Assembly (NCBI GenBank): GCA_023264995.1
Contig: JAHFUR010000004.1
Location: 1-64,000 of the forward strand
Direction: 5' to 3'
Source of the DNA: Acidimicrobiia bacterium
Lineage (GTDB): Bacteria > Actinomycetota > Acidimicrobiia > Acidimicrobiales > AC-14
Length of the DNA stretch: 64,000 nucleotides
Shown here in pieces: positions 15,211 through 22,792 of this stretch. The notes below the pieces were generated by a model, which was given only the letters and a program-made list of their open reading frames with translations, was not told the origin of the DNA and did no database searches. Position numbers and translations under genes: made by a program. Numbering within the stretch: the first letter of the stretch is position 1; every line of letters starts with the position of its first letter.

Positions 15211-16461
15211 CTACGCCGCTTCCAGGTCGGGGCCCGCCGCCCCCGTGATGGTGACTTTGGCGAACGTGCCCGGGGCCAGGTCCTCGGGCACGGCGATGAT
15301 GCCGTCGATCTCAGGGGCCTCCCGATGGCTGCGGCCGACGCCCGCCTCGTCGACCAGCACCTCGACCAGCTCGCCGATCAGGTCGCTCCGGCGCGCGGCG
15401 GTGATGCGGTCCTGCAGCTCCGACAGCTCGCCCAGCCGCTCGGCCACCAGGCCCGGGTCGACGGCGCCGTCGAGGCCGGCGGCGTAGGTACCGTCCTCGC
15501 GGGAGTAGGAGAAGAAGCCGGCCCAGTCGAGCTGGGCCTCCTCCACGAAGCGCAGCATGAGGTCGTGGTCGTCCTCGGTCTCGCCCGGGTAGCCCACGAT
15601 GAACGACGAGCGGAAGGCGGCGGAGGGGTCGAGCCGGCGGATGGCCTCGATCCGGGCCAGGAAGCGGGGGCCGTCGCCCCAGCGCCGCATGCGCCGCAGC
15701 AGGGGCTTGGAGGCGTGCTGCAGGGAGAGGTCGAAGTAGGGAACGCCCGTGGCCAGAATGGTCTCGACCAGCCGGTCGTCGAGCTCGGAGGGGTACAGGT
15801 AGAGCAGCCGGGTGCGGGCCACCCGGGCCGCCACCGCCTCGACCAGGGCCACGATGGCCCCCTTGCGGCCGACGTCGCGCCCGTAGGAGGCCAGGTCCTG
15901 GGCCACCAGGACGATCTCGGCCGCCTCGAGGGCCTCGACCTCGGCCAAGATCGACGCCTCGGTGCGTGACCGCTGCGGGCCCCGGAACGACGGGATGGCG
16001 CAGAACCCGCAGGTGCGGTCGCAGCCCTCGGCCACCTTCACGTAGGCCCACGGGGCGTCGGACTTCGGCCGGGGCAGGTTGAGCAGGTCGAAGCTCGGCA
16101 CGGCCGCCGGCCCGCCAGGCTTTGACCCGAGGGTGACCGAGACACCGAAGCCGGCCACCTGGTCGACCTCGGGCATGGCCTCGGCCAGCTCGGCGCCGGC
16201 CCGCTCGGCCAGGCAGCCGGTGACGACCAGGCGGGCGCCCGGCCGGCGGGCGCCGGACAGGGCCAGGATGGTCTCGATCGACTCCTCGCGCGCCGCCTCG
16301 ATGAAGGCACAGGTATTGACGACGACCAGGTCGGCGTCCTCCGGGCGGTCGGCGGGCACCATGCCCTCGGCGCCAAGGGTGCCGGCGAGCTTGTCCGAGT
16401 CGACCTGGTTCTTCGGGCACCCAAGGGTCTCCAACCAGTAACGCTCGGGCACGACCCCCAC
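15211..16461 (-). CDS. rimO: Ribosomal protein uS12 methylthiotransferase RimO
   Basis: 416 residues. The UPF0004 domain starts with YWLETLGCPKNQVDSDKLAG; the LGCPKN motif separates RimO from MiaB. The radical-SAM cluster site is CDRTCGFC, and a C-terminal TRAM-like domain follows. RimO methylthiolates Asp in ribosomal protein uS12 using two [4Fe-4S] clusters. The start is GTG 16461, 14 bases after the stop of the lasso kinase gene, so read-through from the lasso operon is possible. Confidence 0.93.
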   Translation of the reverse strand: MGVVPERYWLETLGCPKNQVDSDKLAGTLGAEGMVPADRPEDADLVVVNTCAFIEAAREESIETILALSGARRPGARLVVTGCLAERAGAELAEAMPEVDQVAGFGVSVTLGSKPGGPAAVPSFDLLNLPRPKSDAPWAYVKVAEGCDRTCGFCAIPSFRGPQRSRTEASILAEVEALEAAEIVLVAQDLASYGRDVGRKGAIVALVEAVAARVARTRLLYLYPSELDDRLVETILATGVPYFDLSLQHASKPLLRRMRRWGDGPRFLARIEAIRRLDPSAAFRSSFIVGYPGETEDDHDLMLRFVEEAQLDWAGFFSYSREDGTYAAGLDGAVDPGLVAERLGELSELQDRITAARRSDLIGELVEVLVDEAGVGRSHREAPEIDGIIAVPEDLAPGTFAKVTITGAAGPDLEAA

Positions 16462-16475
16462 GATAGGCCCCAGCG

Positions 16476-17399
16476 CTACGGCAGGTTGCCGATGACCTCG
16501 AGGATCGCGGCCCGCACCGCCGGGAGTGCCGTGTAGTCGCGGGGGTAGCCAGCCCGCAGGAGGGCCGTGGAGGTCACGAGGCGGGTGAACCGGTCGAGCT
16601 CGGCCACCTGGCGCTCCCGGCCCGAGCGCTCCACCCGGAAGGCCTGGGGGTACAGGGCCATCATCGCGTCGCGGGCGGGGACAGGGCGGACAGAGACCTC
16701 CTCGGCCGGATCACCCAGGAGGACGATGGCCCGCAGCGGCACCGCCGGGCCGGGGGCCAGGGTGCCGGCCACGACGCGGCGCTTGGCGTTCGTCTCCGAC
16801 ACCGGCCTGGCTGTCGCTCCGTCGCCGGCGAACGCAGCCGCCGAGTCCGGCCAGAGGCGCACGCCCGGGTACGTCGGCACGGCCGCGAACCCTCTGCCGG
16901 CCTCCACGAGCCGGATGAAGTCATCGCTCACCAACGTGGCGCCGCCGGCGACGAAGCCGGCAGCCAGGCTCGACTTGCCCGCCCCCGAGGGCCCGACGAA
17001 GGCGACGGCGCCGGCGCCGGCGACGACGGCGCTGGCGTGGAGGACGAGCGACCCGTCGAGGGCGAGGATGTGGGGTACGACGTGATCGAGCAGCAGGTGG
17101 CGCACGGTCGCGGGGCCCGTCTCGGGGCCCGGCGTACAGGTGATGGCGCGCTCGGCGGGGGTGACGACGAAGTCGGCGACGCCGGCGAAGCGCAGCAGGT
17201 AGCGCTGGCCGTCACCCTCGATACGCAGCCCCACCGTGCCCTCGGCGGTGACGGCCTGGTGAACCAAGGGCAGGTCGCCCACGGGAGGTGAGGTAGCCAG
17301 GTCGAACCGCCACGCGGCACCGCCGGCGACAGTTCCGGACATCTCCGGAAGAGGCACGCTCGTGACGAGCGTGAGCCCGGCCACCACGTACGCCGACAT
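16476..17399 (-). CDS. HPr-kinase-like lasso-peptide kinase
   Basis: 307 residues from ATG 17399. The N-terminus MSAYVVAGLTLVTSVPLPEM has the form of HprK-related proteins in lasso clusters. The P-loop GPSGAGKSSLAAG lies near residue 145, followed by an acidic VSDDFIRL segment typical of HprK catalysis. Homologues such as the paeninodin kinase phosphorylate the C-terminal Ser of the precursor. Here the precursor ends in Thr. The gene starts about 66 bases after the precursor stop on the same strand. The open frame extends upstream, but the earlier part overlaps the precursor and is not conserved-looking. Confidence 0.85.
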   Translation of the reverse strand: MSAYVVAGLTLVTSVPLPEMSGTVAGGAAWRFDLATSPPVGDLPLVHQAVTAEGTVGLRIEGDGQRYLLRFAGVADFVVTPAERAITCTPGPETGPATVRHLLLDHVVPHILALDGSLVLHASAVVAGAGAVAFVGPSGAGKSSLAAGFVAGGATLVSDDFIRLVEAGRGFAAVPTYPGVRLWPDSAAAFAGDGATARPVSETNAKRRVVAGTLAPGPAVPLRAIVLLGDPAEEVSVRPVPARDAMMALYPQAFRVERSGRERQVAELDRFTRLVTSTALLRAGYPRDYTALPAVRAAILEVIGNLP

Positions 17400-17464
17400 G
17401 ACCGCGCGTACCCCCAAGGCCAGTGTGGTCGGCGGCGCCACGCCGATCGCGGGCCTCCCGTTGA

Positions 17465-17617
17465 CTAGGTCGGGCGGGTCATTCCGGGGATGAGCCCCCC
17501 GTCGATGCCACTTCCGACCCCGTTCTGGGTGAGCGCGGTGATGGACCCGTAGATGACAAGCGTGGGCGTGGTGTAGGCCCTCTTGCCATTGTCTGTGGGC
17601 CCGCTCGCTGCCATCAT
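17465..17617 (-). CDS. Lasso-peptide precursor (leader plus core)
   Basis: 50 residues. The leader contains Y15-x-x-P18-x-L20-xxx-G24-xxxxx-T30, the RRE-binding pattern of lasso precursors. If T30 is position -2, the core is NGVGSGIDGGLIPGMTRPT (residues 32-50) with Asp at core position 8, giving an eight-residue macrolactam. If cleavage is after N32, the ring would have seven residues (Gly1-Asp7). Two ATG codons at 17617 and 17614 follow AAGGGGAG with good spacing. It lies between the cyclase and the kinase genes, 23 bases after the cyclase stop. Confidence 0.85.
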   Translation of the reverse strand: MMAASGPTDNGKRAYTTPTLVIYGSITALTQNGVGSGIDGGLIPGMTRPT

Positions 17618-17640
17618 CCCGCTCCCCTTCGTCTGCCGAA

Positions 17641-19542
17641 TCAGCCGCCAATACCACCGTGCGTTCCCGCCGACGTGATGGTAGCACCGAGCCAGCGCTC
17701 GACTGAGGCAACCATCCACAGGTACCACAGGTGACGGTGGAAGGCCTGGCCGGCCCGGTAGTTGCGCTCCGTCTCCGCGTACATGGCCTGCACCCGAGAC
17801 CCGTCAACCCATCCCCTCCGGTCGACGTCCAGATCGGCGAAGAGCGCCGCTCCATCCTGGCTCTCCAGTTCAGCCGCGAACACGTACGCGTAGTTGGCCT
17901 TGTCCCGCCGGGCCCGGACCGGCTCGGGGACCAGCCCGACCATGGCCTGGCGGAGCATGTACTTGGTGACGCTGTCCCGTCGCCGCTGATCCTCCGGGAC
18001 GGCCAGGGCGAACTCGACGACGCGACGGTCGTCGAAGGGGTCCCGCAGCTCGAGCCCGGCCCAGGCGTTGGCCCGTTCGGCCATCTCGTAGGCGTGGGCG
18101 TGCCAGCCGCTCACCAGCCGCCCGGCGAGATCGGCGACGGCAAAGCTGGGCCGGCGGCCGAAGGACTCCTCCACCTGGGCGTCGAGGCCGACCGAGGTCG
18201 CCCACGCCGGCCGGATGTGGTCAGGGATCGTCCGGCGACCGGTGGCCGAGCGCAGGGCACGCCTGGCCGGAGCCGGCACGAGGGGCTTGACGCCATAGCG
18301 CCACAGGTGCCGCGCCATGCCGCGGGGCGTGGGCGTTCCTATCTCGGCCTGGAGCCGGGCACCGACCTCCCGGACGTGACCGCGACGCAGCGCGTCAGCG
18401 AGCAGGTAGCTCCCAGCCAGCCACTCGTCGGGGCCGGCGCCCGTGAACACACTCCGGCACCCGCGCTGGCGGGCCTCGGCCCAGTACCCCGTGTGGGCCA
18501 TGGTCGACGGGTAGTCAGGGAGGTCGAGGTACCGGTGCACCTGGGCGTCGTAGGGCGCCGGCCCGAACGGGCCGGGCTGGAAGCGGCGCACATCCAGCTG
18601 GTGATGCTCGGCAACCGCGTCGACATACCGGGTCTCGTCGCACGACCGGCCCGGGAACACCATGGAGTACACGTCGATGTCGCCGCCGGTGAGCGCGCCG
18701 GTTCCCAAGGAGGCAATGACGCCGACGACCGACGACGAGTCGACGCCCCCGCTCAACGAGACGGCCTGTCGCCACGGACCGCCGATGCGGGCCCGGACCG
18801 CCTGGGCGCACAGGTCGAGGAGGTGCTCGGCGTACTCCTCGTCGCTGCTGTGGCGGACCTCGAGGCCCGGGTCCCACTCCCAGTACCTCAGCAGCCGGGC
18901 CCCACGGGCCGACACGACCAGGTAGTGCGCCGGAGGAAGCCGCGCCATCGAGCGGTACATCGTCGCGTCGCTGTTCGACAACCGCATGCTGAGGAACTCG
19001 GCGATCATGGCCTCGTTCGGCTCGCGCGGCACCGACGGGTCGACGAGGACGGCCTGGGGCTCGGACGCAAACCGGAACGTGGACTTGGTCGAGGCGTAGT
19101 AGAAGGGCCGCTTGCCCAGGAAGTCGCGGGCGCACACCAGCTCCTGGCGGGCACCGTCCCAGAGGGCGAAGGCGAAGTCGCCGACGATGCGGGTGATGCC
19201 GGCGAGGCCCCACCGCTGGTAGCAGCGCAGGACGAGCTCGGGGTCGCTGCCGTCGCGCAGGTCGTCGCGGGCCGGGCCGAGGGCGGCGACCAGGTCGTCG
19301 CGGTTGTCGACCCGGCCGTCCATGACCAGGCCCAGCTCGGGCGCCTCCGACCGCACGGGTTGGGCCTCTGCGAGCGACTGCTCGGTCGTCCGGAACAGGC
19401 AGTGGCCCAGACCGACCGGCCCCGCGGCCCACTGGTGGATGCCATCAGGGCCTCGGTGGGCCATGGCGGCAGTCATAGCCGCCACGTCATCGAAGGCCGC
19501 AGGCCGGCCGTCGACGTGGAAGATGCCGGCGATCCCGCTCAC
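17641..19542 (-). CDS. Lasso-peptide cyclase (asparagine-synthetase-like, protein C)
   Basis: 633 residues from GTG 19542. An N-terminal class II glutamine-amidotransferase-like domain (MSGIAGIFHVDGRP) lacks the catalytic Cys2 of true asparagine synthetases. The C-terminal ATP-pyrophosphatase domain has the PP-loop SLSGGVDSSSVVG near residue 255. Lasso cyclases adenylate the core Asp or Glu side chain and close the macrolactam. The GTG start overlaps the B2 stop (GTGA), which indicates translational coupling. Genuine asparagine synthetase is unlikely given the missing Cys2 and the B1/B2 neighbours. Confidence 0.92.
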   Translation of the reverse strand: MSGIAGIFHVDGRPAAFDDVAAMTAAMAHRGPDGIHQWAAGPVGLGHCLFRTTEQSLAEAQPVRSEAPELGLVMDGRVDNRDDLVAALGPARDDLRDGSDPELVLRCYQRWGLAGITRIVGDFAFALWDGARQELVCARDFLGKRPFYYASTKSTFRFASEPQAVLVDPSVPREPNEAMIAEFLSMRLSNSDATMYRSMARLPPAHYLVVSARGARLLRYWEWDPGLEVRHSSDEEYAEHLLDLCAQAVRARIGGPWRQAVSLSGGVDSSSVVGVIASLGTGALTGGDIDVYSMVFPGRSCDETRYVDAVAEHHQLDVRRFQPGPFGPAPYDAQVHRYLDLPDYPSTMAHTGYWAEARQRGCRSVFTGAGPDEWLAGSYLLADALRRGHVREVGARLQAEIGTPTPRGMARHLWRYGVKPLVPAPARRALRSATGRRTIPDHIRPAWATSVGLDAQVEESFGRRPSFAVADLAGRLVSGWHAHAYEMAERANAWAGLELRDPFDDRRVVEFALAVPEDQRRRDSVTKYMLRQAMVGLVPEPVRARRDKANYAYVFAAELESQDGAALFADLDVDRRGWVDGSRVQAMYAETERNYRAGQAFHRHLWYLWMVASVERWLGATITSAGTHGGIGG

Positions 19543-19991
19543 GCCGGCGGGAGGGGCAGGGGGCCGTAGCGCTCGGCGACGTCGGCGGTGTCGTTCAGGG
19601 GCCGGCCGGCGTGCTCGACCCAGGCGTGGGCGCTGAGGTCGCGAGCCGCCAGGCGGACGCCGATGCGGAGTTGGCTGTCGACGCCCTGGGCGCGTAACAG
19701 CGTCCGTAGGACGATGGACTGCGCCAGGCACCGTGACGGCACCGGCAGGCGCCCGGCGGCGATCCTCACTACCCGGGCGGTCGTGGCCGCGGTGCCGGCC
19801 TCGCCGGCCTTCGGCCGGCGCAGTGGCACGGCCTGCCGGCTCCATCGTTCGACCCGCCCGTACCCGAACACCTTGAGGGCGGCCGTGGTGGCTGGCAGCA
19901 GGATGGCGGCAGCGCCGAGAAGGGCCCACTCGCGCCGGCTCAGCGCCAGCAGCGCCCGGCGGTCAGGCGTCGTGGAGCTCGGCGAGGCCAT
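19539..19991 (-). CDS. Lasso-peptide leader peptidase (transglutaminase-like, B2)
   Basis: 150 residues from ATG 19991. A hydrophobic helix lies at about 18-38. The papain-like core has the catalytic Cys in VPSRCLAQSIVLRTLLRAQG, His in SAHAWVEHAG, and an Asp in PLNDTAD. B2 proteins cut the leader from the precursor with B1 as recognition partner. The first 29 bases overlap the end of B1, and the stop overlaps the cyclase start. The exact start is uncertain because no Shine-Dalgarno sequence is clear. Confidence 0.88.
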   Translation of the reverse strand: MASPSSTTPDRRALLALSRREWALLGAAAILLPATTAALKVFGYGRVERWSRQAVPLRRPKAGEAGTAATTARVVRIAAGRLPVPSRCLAQSIVLRTLLRAQGVDSQLRIGVRLAARDLSAHAWVEHAGRPLNDTADVAERYGPLPLPPA

Positions 19992-20250
19992 GGTCGACCA
20001 ACTGGCCGAGCAACGCCTCGAGGTCTTTGCGGAGGGTCGGGGCGTCGATGTCGTACTCGGAGGCGAGCTGCTCGAAGGCCGCCTCGATCGACGGCGACGA
20101 CGACAGGACGTCCCACATCCGGGCGCCAACCTCGTCGAGGCCGAAATAGGTCTCGGTGCCCAGGTTGAGGAGCACCAGCTCGCCGTCGAGCGGGCGAGTC
20201 ACAACCTGGGCCGGCGTCGACACCCGCATGGCGAAGGAGAGTGAGGTCAT
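19963..20250 (-). CDS. Lasso-peptide recognition protein (PqqD-like RRE, B1)
   Basis: 95 residues from ATG 20250 (GTG 20256 is an alternative). It has the PqqD fold pattern: LDGELVLLNLGTETYFGLDE, then GARMWDVL and a helical C-terminus with LLGQLVDHGLAEL. B1 proteins bind the leader and deliver it to B2. It is the first gene of the minus-strand lasso operon. A TACGCT hexamer lies just upstream, in a short region shared with the divergent exporter gene. Confidence 0.9.
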   Translation of the reverse strand: MTSLSFAMRVSTPAQVVTRPLDGELVLLNLGTETYFGLDEVGARMWDVLSSSPSIEAAFEQLASEYDIDAPTLRKDLEALLGQLVDHGLAELHDA

Positions 20251-20256
20251 GGCCAC

Positions 20257-20280
20257 GCAAAGCGTACAGAATCGAGCCCA
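20257..20280. promoter_or_regulatory. Divergent promoter region of the lasso operon and exporter
   Basis: The minus strand carries TACGCT (20266-20261), four bases before GTG 20256 and ten before ATG 20250. The plus strand carries TACAGAAT (20265-20272), eight bases before the exporter GTG. The two -10-like hexamers share the central TA, so the two transcription units probably fire from one compact site. Confidence 0.45.
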
Positions 20281-22116
20281 GTGACCGGAACAGACGAGGC
20301 TGGCCCGCCGGCCCGGCGCCCGAGCCTGCGCCGGCTCCCCGACCTGGCCCTACGGGCCGTCCGGCTGGTCTGGAAGGCGGCCCGAGGCGAGCTGCTGGCC
20401 TACGTGGCCCTTCAGACGTCGTCGGCCGCCGGCATCGGCGTCCAGCTCCTCCTCGGCCGGCGGGTCCTGGCCGTGGTCGTGGCCGGCTCGACGGCCCACC
20501 GCAGCCTGGGCGACGTGGCCCCCGAGCTGCTCGGGCTGGCGGCGGTCACCGCCGCCCTCGGCTTTGCCGGCGCGGCGCTGGCCGAACGCCGCCAGATCCT
20601 GTCCGAGCTGGTCGAGCGCCACGTCCAGGGCCAGATCATCGATGCCGTCTCCGACGTCGACCTGGCCGCCTTCGAGGACGCCACCTTCCACGACCGCCTC
20701 CGCCGGGCACGGGTCAACGCCGCCACCCGGAGCTGGGAGGTCACCTACGCCCTCGTCACCCTTTCCAGCGGGCTCACCGGCCTGGTCGCCCTAGGCGCCG
20801 TCCTCACCGGCATCGAGCCCCTGGTCCTCCCCCTCGTGCTGGTCTCCTATGTGCCCCTGGCCCTGGCCACCGGGCGCAACAGCCGGGCGTCCTACGAGTT
20901 CGCCTACGAGATGACCGCGGCCGACCGCGAGCGGACCTACCTGAGCGAGGTGCTGACGGGGAAGGCCGAGGCCAAGGAGATCCGGCTCTTCGACCTGTCC
21001 GCCTTCCTCCGCCGGCGCTACGACGACCTCTACGCCCGCCGTATCGCCGAGCTGCGCCGGGTGGTCCGCCGGCGCCTCCGCCGGGCCCTCCTGGCCACCG
21101 GCGGGAACTCCATCGTGACCATCGTGGCCCTGGGGGCCCTCCTGCAGCTCACCCTCAGCGGGCGGATCTCCCCGGCCGACGCCGGCGTGGCGGCCGTCGC
21201 CCTCCAGCAGCTGGCCTACCGGCTGCGGGCCATCAACTCGAGCACCGCCTCCCTGCACGAGTGCAGCCTGTTCCTCGACGACCTGATCTCCTTCCTCGAC
21301 CTCCGCACCACCATCCAGGCCGAGCGGCCCACCGGGCCGGCGCCGGCGTCCTTCCGCCGGCTGGCCCTCGACGACGTCTCCTTCGTCTACCCGGGCACCA
21401 CCCGCGCCGTCCTGTCGGGCGTCTCCCTCGAGATCGGCGGCGGCGACATCGTCGCCCTCGTCGGCCGCAACGGCTCGGGCAAGACCACGCTGGCCAAGAT
21501 CCTCTGCGGCCTCTACCAGCCGACGTCGGGCCGGATCCTGTGGGACGGCACCGATGTCGCCGGCGCCGACCCGGCCGAGCTCCGGCGGGGCATCACCGCC
21601 ATCTTCCAGGACTTCGTGCACTACGACCTTCCGGCGCGCGACAACATCGCCCTCGGCGACCACCGCCGGGCCGACGACATGGCCGCGGTCCACCGCGCCG
21701 CCGCCCTGGCCGGCGTCGACCGGCTCCTGTCCGGGCTCCCCGACGGCTATGGCACCCGGCTCAGCCGGTCCTACGCCGGCGGGACCGAGCTGTCGATCGG
21801 CCAGTGGCAGCGGGTGGCCCTGGCCCGGGCCTTCTTCCGGGACGCGCCGTTCCTCGTGCTCGACGAGCCGACGGCGGCGCTCGACGCCGAGGCGGAGTAC
21901 GAGCTGTTCGAGCGCATCCGGGCCCTCCAGCAGGGCCGGGCCGTCCTGCTCATCTCCCACCGGTTCTCGAGCGTCCGCTCGGCCGACCGGATCTACGTGC
22001 TGGAGAAGGGCGCCGTGGCCGAGTCAGGGTCCCACGCCGAGCTGATGGCCCGGCAGGGCCGGTACGCCGAGATGTTCACGCTCCAGGCGTCGGCCTACCT
22101 CGACGAGGTCGAGTAG
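20281..22116 (+). CDS. ABC exporter, fused membrane and ATPase domains (lasso protein D)
   Basis: 611 residues from GTG 20281. An ABC type I membrane domain of about six helices (residues 30-320) is followed by the ATPase: Walker A VGRNGSGKTTLAK near 400, signature LSIGQWQRVALARA, Walker B FLVLDEPTAALD and the H-loop ISHRF. In lasso clusters the D protein exports the mature peptide and gives self-immunity. Divergent pairing with B1 across 30 bases supports that role. By sequence alone it could be any multidrug-type exporter. Confidence 0.88.
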   Translation: MTGTDEAGPPARRPSLRRLPDLALRAVRLVWKAARGELLAYVALQTSSAAGIGVQLLLGRRVLAVVVAGSTAHRSLGDVAPELLGLAAVTAALGFAGAALAERRQILSELVERHVQGQIIDAVSDVDLAAFEDATFHDRLRRARVNAATRSWEVTYALVTLSSGLTGLVALGAVLTGIEPLVLPLVLVSYVPLALATGRNSRASYEFAYEMTAADRERTYLSEVLTGKAEAKEIRLFDLSAFLRRRYDDLYARRIAELRRVVRRRLRRALLATGGNSIVTIVALGALLQLTLSGRISPADAGVAAVALQQLAYRLRAINSSTASLHECSLFLDDLISFLDLRTTIQAERPTGPAPASFRRLALDDVSFVYPGTTRAVLSGVSLEIGGGDIVALVGRNGSGKTTLAKILCGLYQPTSGRILWDGTDVAGADPAELRRGITAIFQDFVHYDLPARDNIALGDHRRADDMAAVHRAAALAGVDRLLSGLPDGYGTRLSRSYAGGTELSIGQWQRVALARAFFRDAPFLVLDEPTAALDAEAEYELFERIRALQQGRAVLLISHRFSSVRSADRIYVLEKGAVAESGSHAELMARQGRYAEMFTLQASAYLDEVE

Positions 22117-22140
22117 GCGCCGCCCGCCGCCGGCCCCGGG

Positions 22141-22293
22141 CTACTTCTGCTTGCCGAGCATGCGGTTCATCTTGGTGCCGCAGGTCGGGCACGCACCCTG
22201 GGCCGCCCGCCGACCGTTGGCGAGCTCCACCTCGTTGCCCTCGAACTCCCGCTTCTCGCGGCACTTGACGCAGTAACCCTCGTAGTTGGCCAT
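22141..22293 (-). CDS. DUF5679 zinc-ribbon protein
   Basis: A complete 50-residue gene starting MANYEGYCVKCREKREF. Two CxxC pairs (C8/C11 and C35/C38: CVKC and CPTC) should bind one zinc, and a basic end reads MNRMLGKQK. The length and order match DUF5679, a small actinobacterial zinc-ribbon family of unknown function. It is convergent with the lasso exporter gene, 24 bases from its stop, and looks unrelated to the cluster. Confidence 0.85.
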   Translation of the reverse strand: MANYEGYCVKCREKREFEGNEVELANGRRAAQGACPTCGTKMNRMLGKQK

Positions 22294-22402
22294 GGGGACA
22301 GTCTGGCCCAGATCCGCGGCCGCGGCGCAAGCCGGGTGTCACCTTCTTCACCCATTCATGGTCCGAAGATCGGAAGGTTCAAAAGCTAAAGGAGGCCCTT
22401 CC

Positions 22403-22726
22403 ATGTACGAGTTCGCAACCGTCACATTGCTCGGTCTGGTGGCTCTGAAGGTCACCGACCTCGTCATCGAGAACGTCCCCGGGCTCGACCGGATCCGCAC
22501 GCTCTTCACGTTCGTCCTGGCCATCGTCGTCGCCGTCGCCCTCGACTACTCGGTCTTCGCCGGGTTCGGGATCACGGTGCGCGAAGCGTGGATGGGCACC
22601 GTCGGCACCGGTCTGGTCGTCGGCTCGCTGGCCAGCGCCTGGGCCACCGTACTCGGGTGGCTCGGGACCGGCTCGGCCGCCGGCACCGCCGGAATCCGCA
22701 ACGAACGCCCCCGTATCGCCGCGTAG
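22403..22726 (+). CDS. Small three-helix membrane protein, unknown
   Basis: 107 residues from ATG 22403, with a strong AAAGGAGG Shine-Dalgarno nine bases upstream, one of the best in the window. Hydrophobic segments lie at about 4-22, 35-52 and 65-88. The tail is short and Arg-rich. Size and topology resemble phage-holin-like or DUF1360-like proteins, but I cannot assign a family. A T-tailed terminator follows immediately, so it is a single-gene transcript. Confidence 0.75.
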   Translation: MYEFATVTLLGLVALKVTDLVIENVPGLDRIRTLFTFVLAIVVAVALDYSVFAGFGITVREAWMGTVGTGLVVGSLASAWATVLGWLGTGSAAGTAGIRNERPRIAA

Positions 22727-22745
22727 CGCCCCCGCAATAACCGAC

Positions 22746-22789
22746 GCCGGCAGCACCTCAATGAGGAGGGGCTGCCGGCGGTCTTTTTT
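22746..22789 (+). terminator. Rho-independent terminator
   Basis: GCCGGCAGC (22746-22754) pairs with GCTGCCGGC (22771-22779), with an inner CCTC/GAGG hairpin. A run of six T follows at 22784-22789. It ends the small membrane-protein gene and lies just before the convergent ftsK stop. Confidence 0.9.
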
Positions 22790-22792
22790 CCT

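Noticed and set aside
17641-19542. Asparagine synthetase for amino-acid synthesis
   Set aside because: The catalytic Cys2 of the glutaminase domain is missing, and the gene overlaps B2 and sits beside B1, a precursor and an exporter, so a lasso cyclase is the better call.
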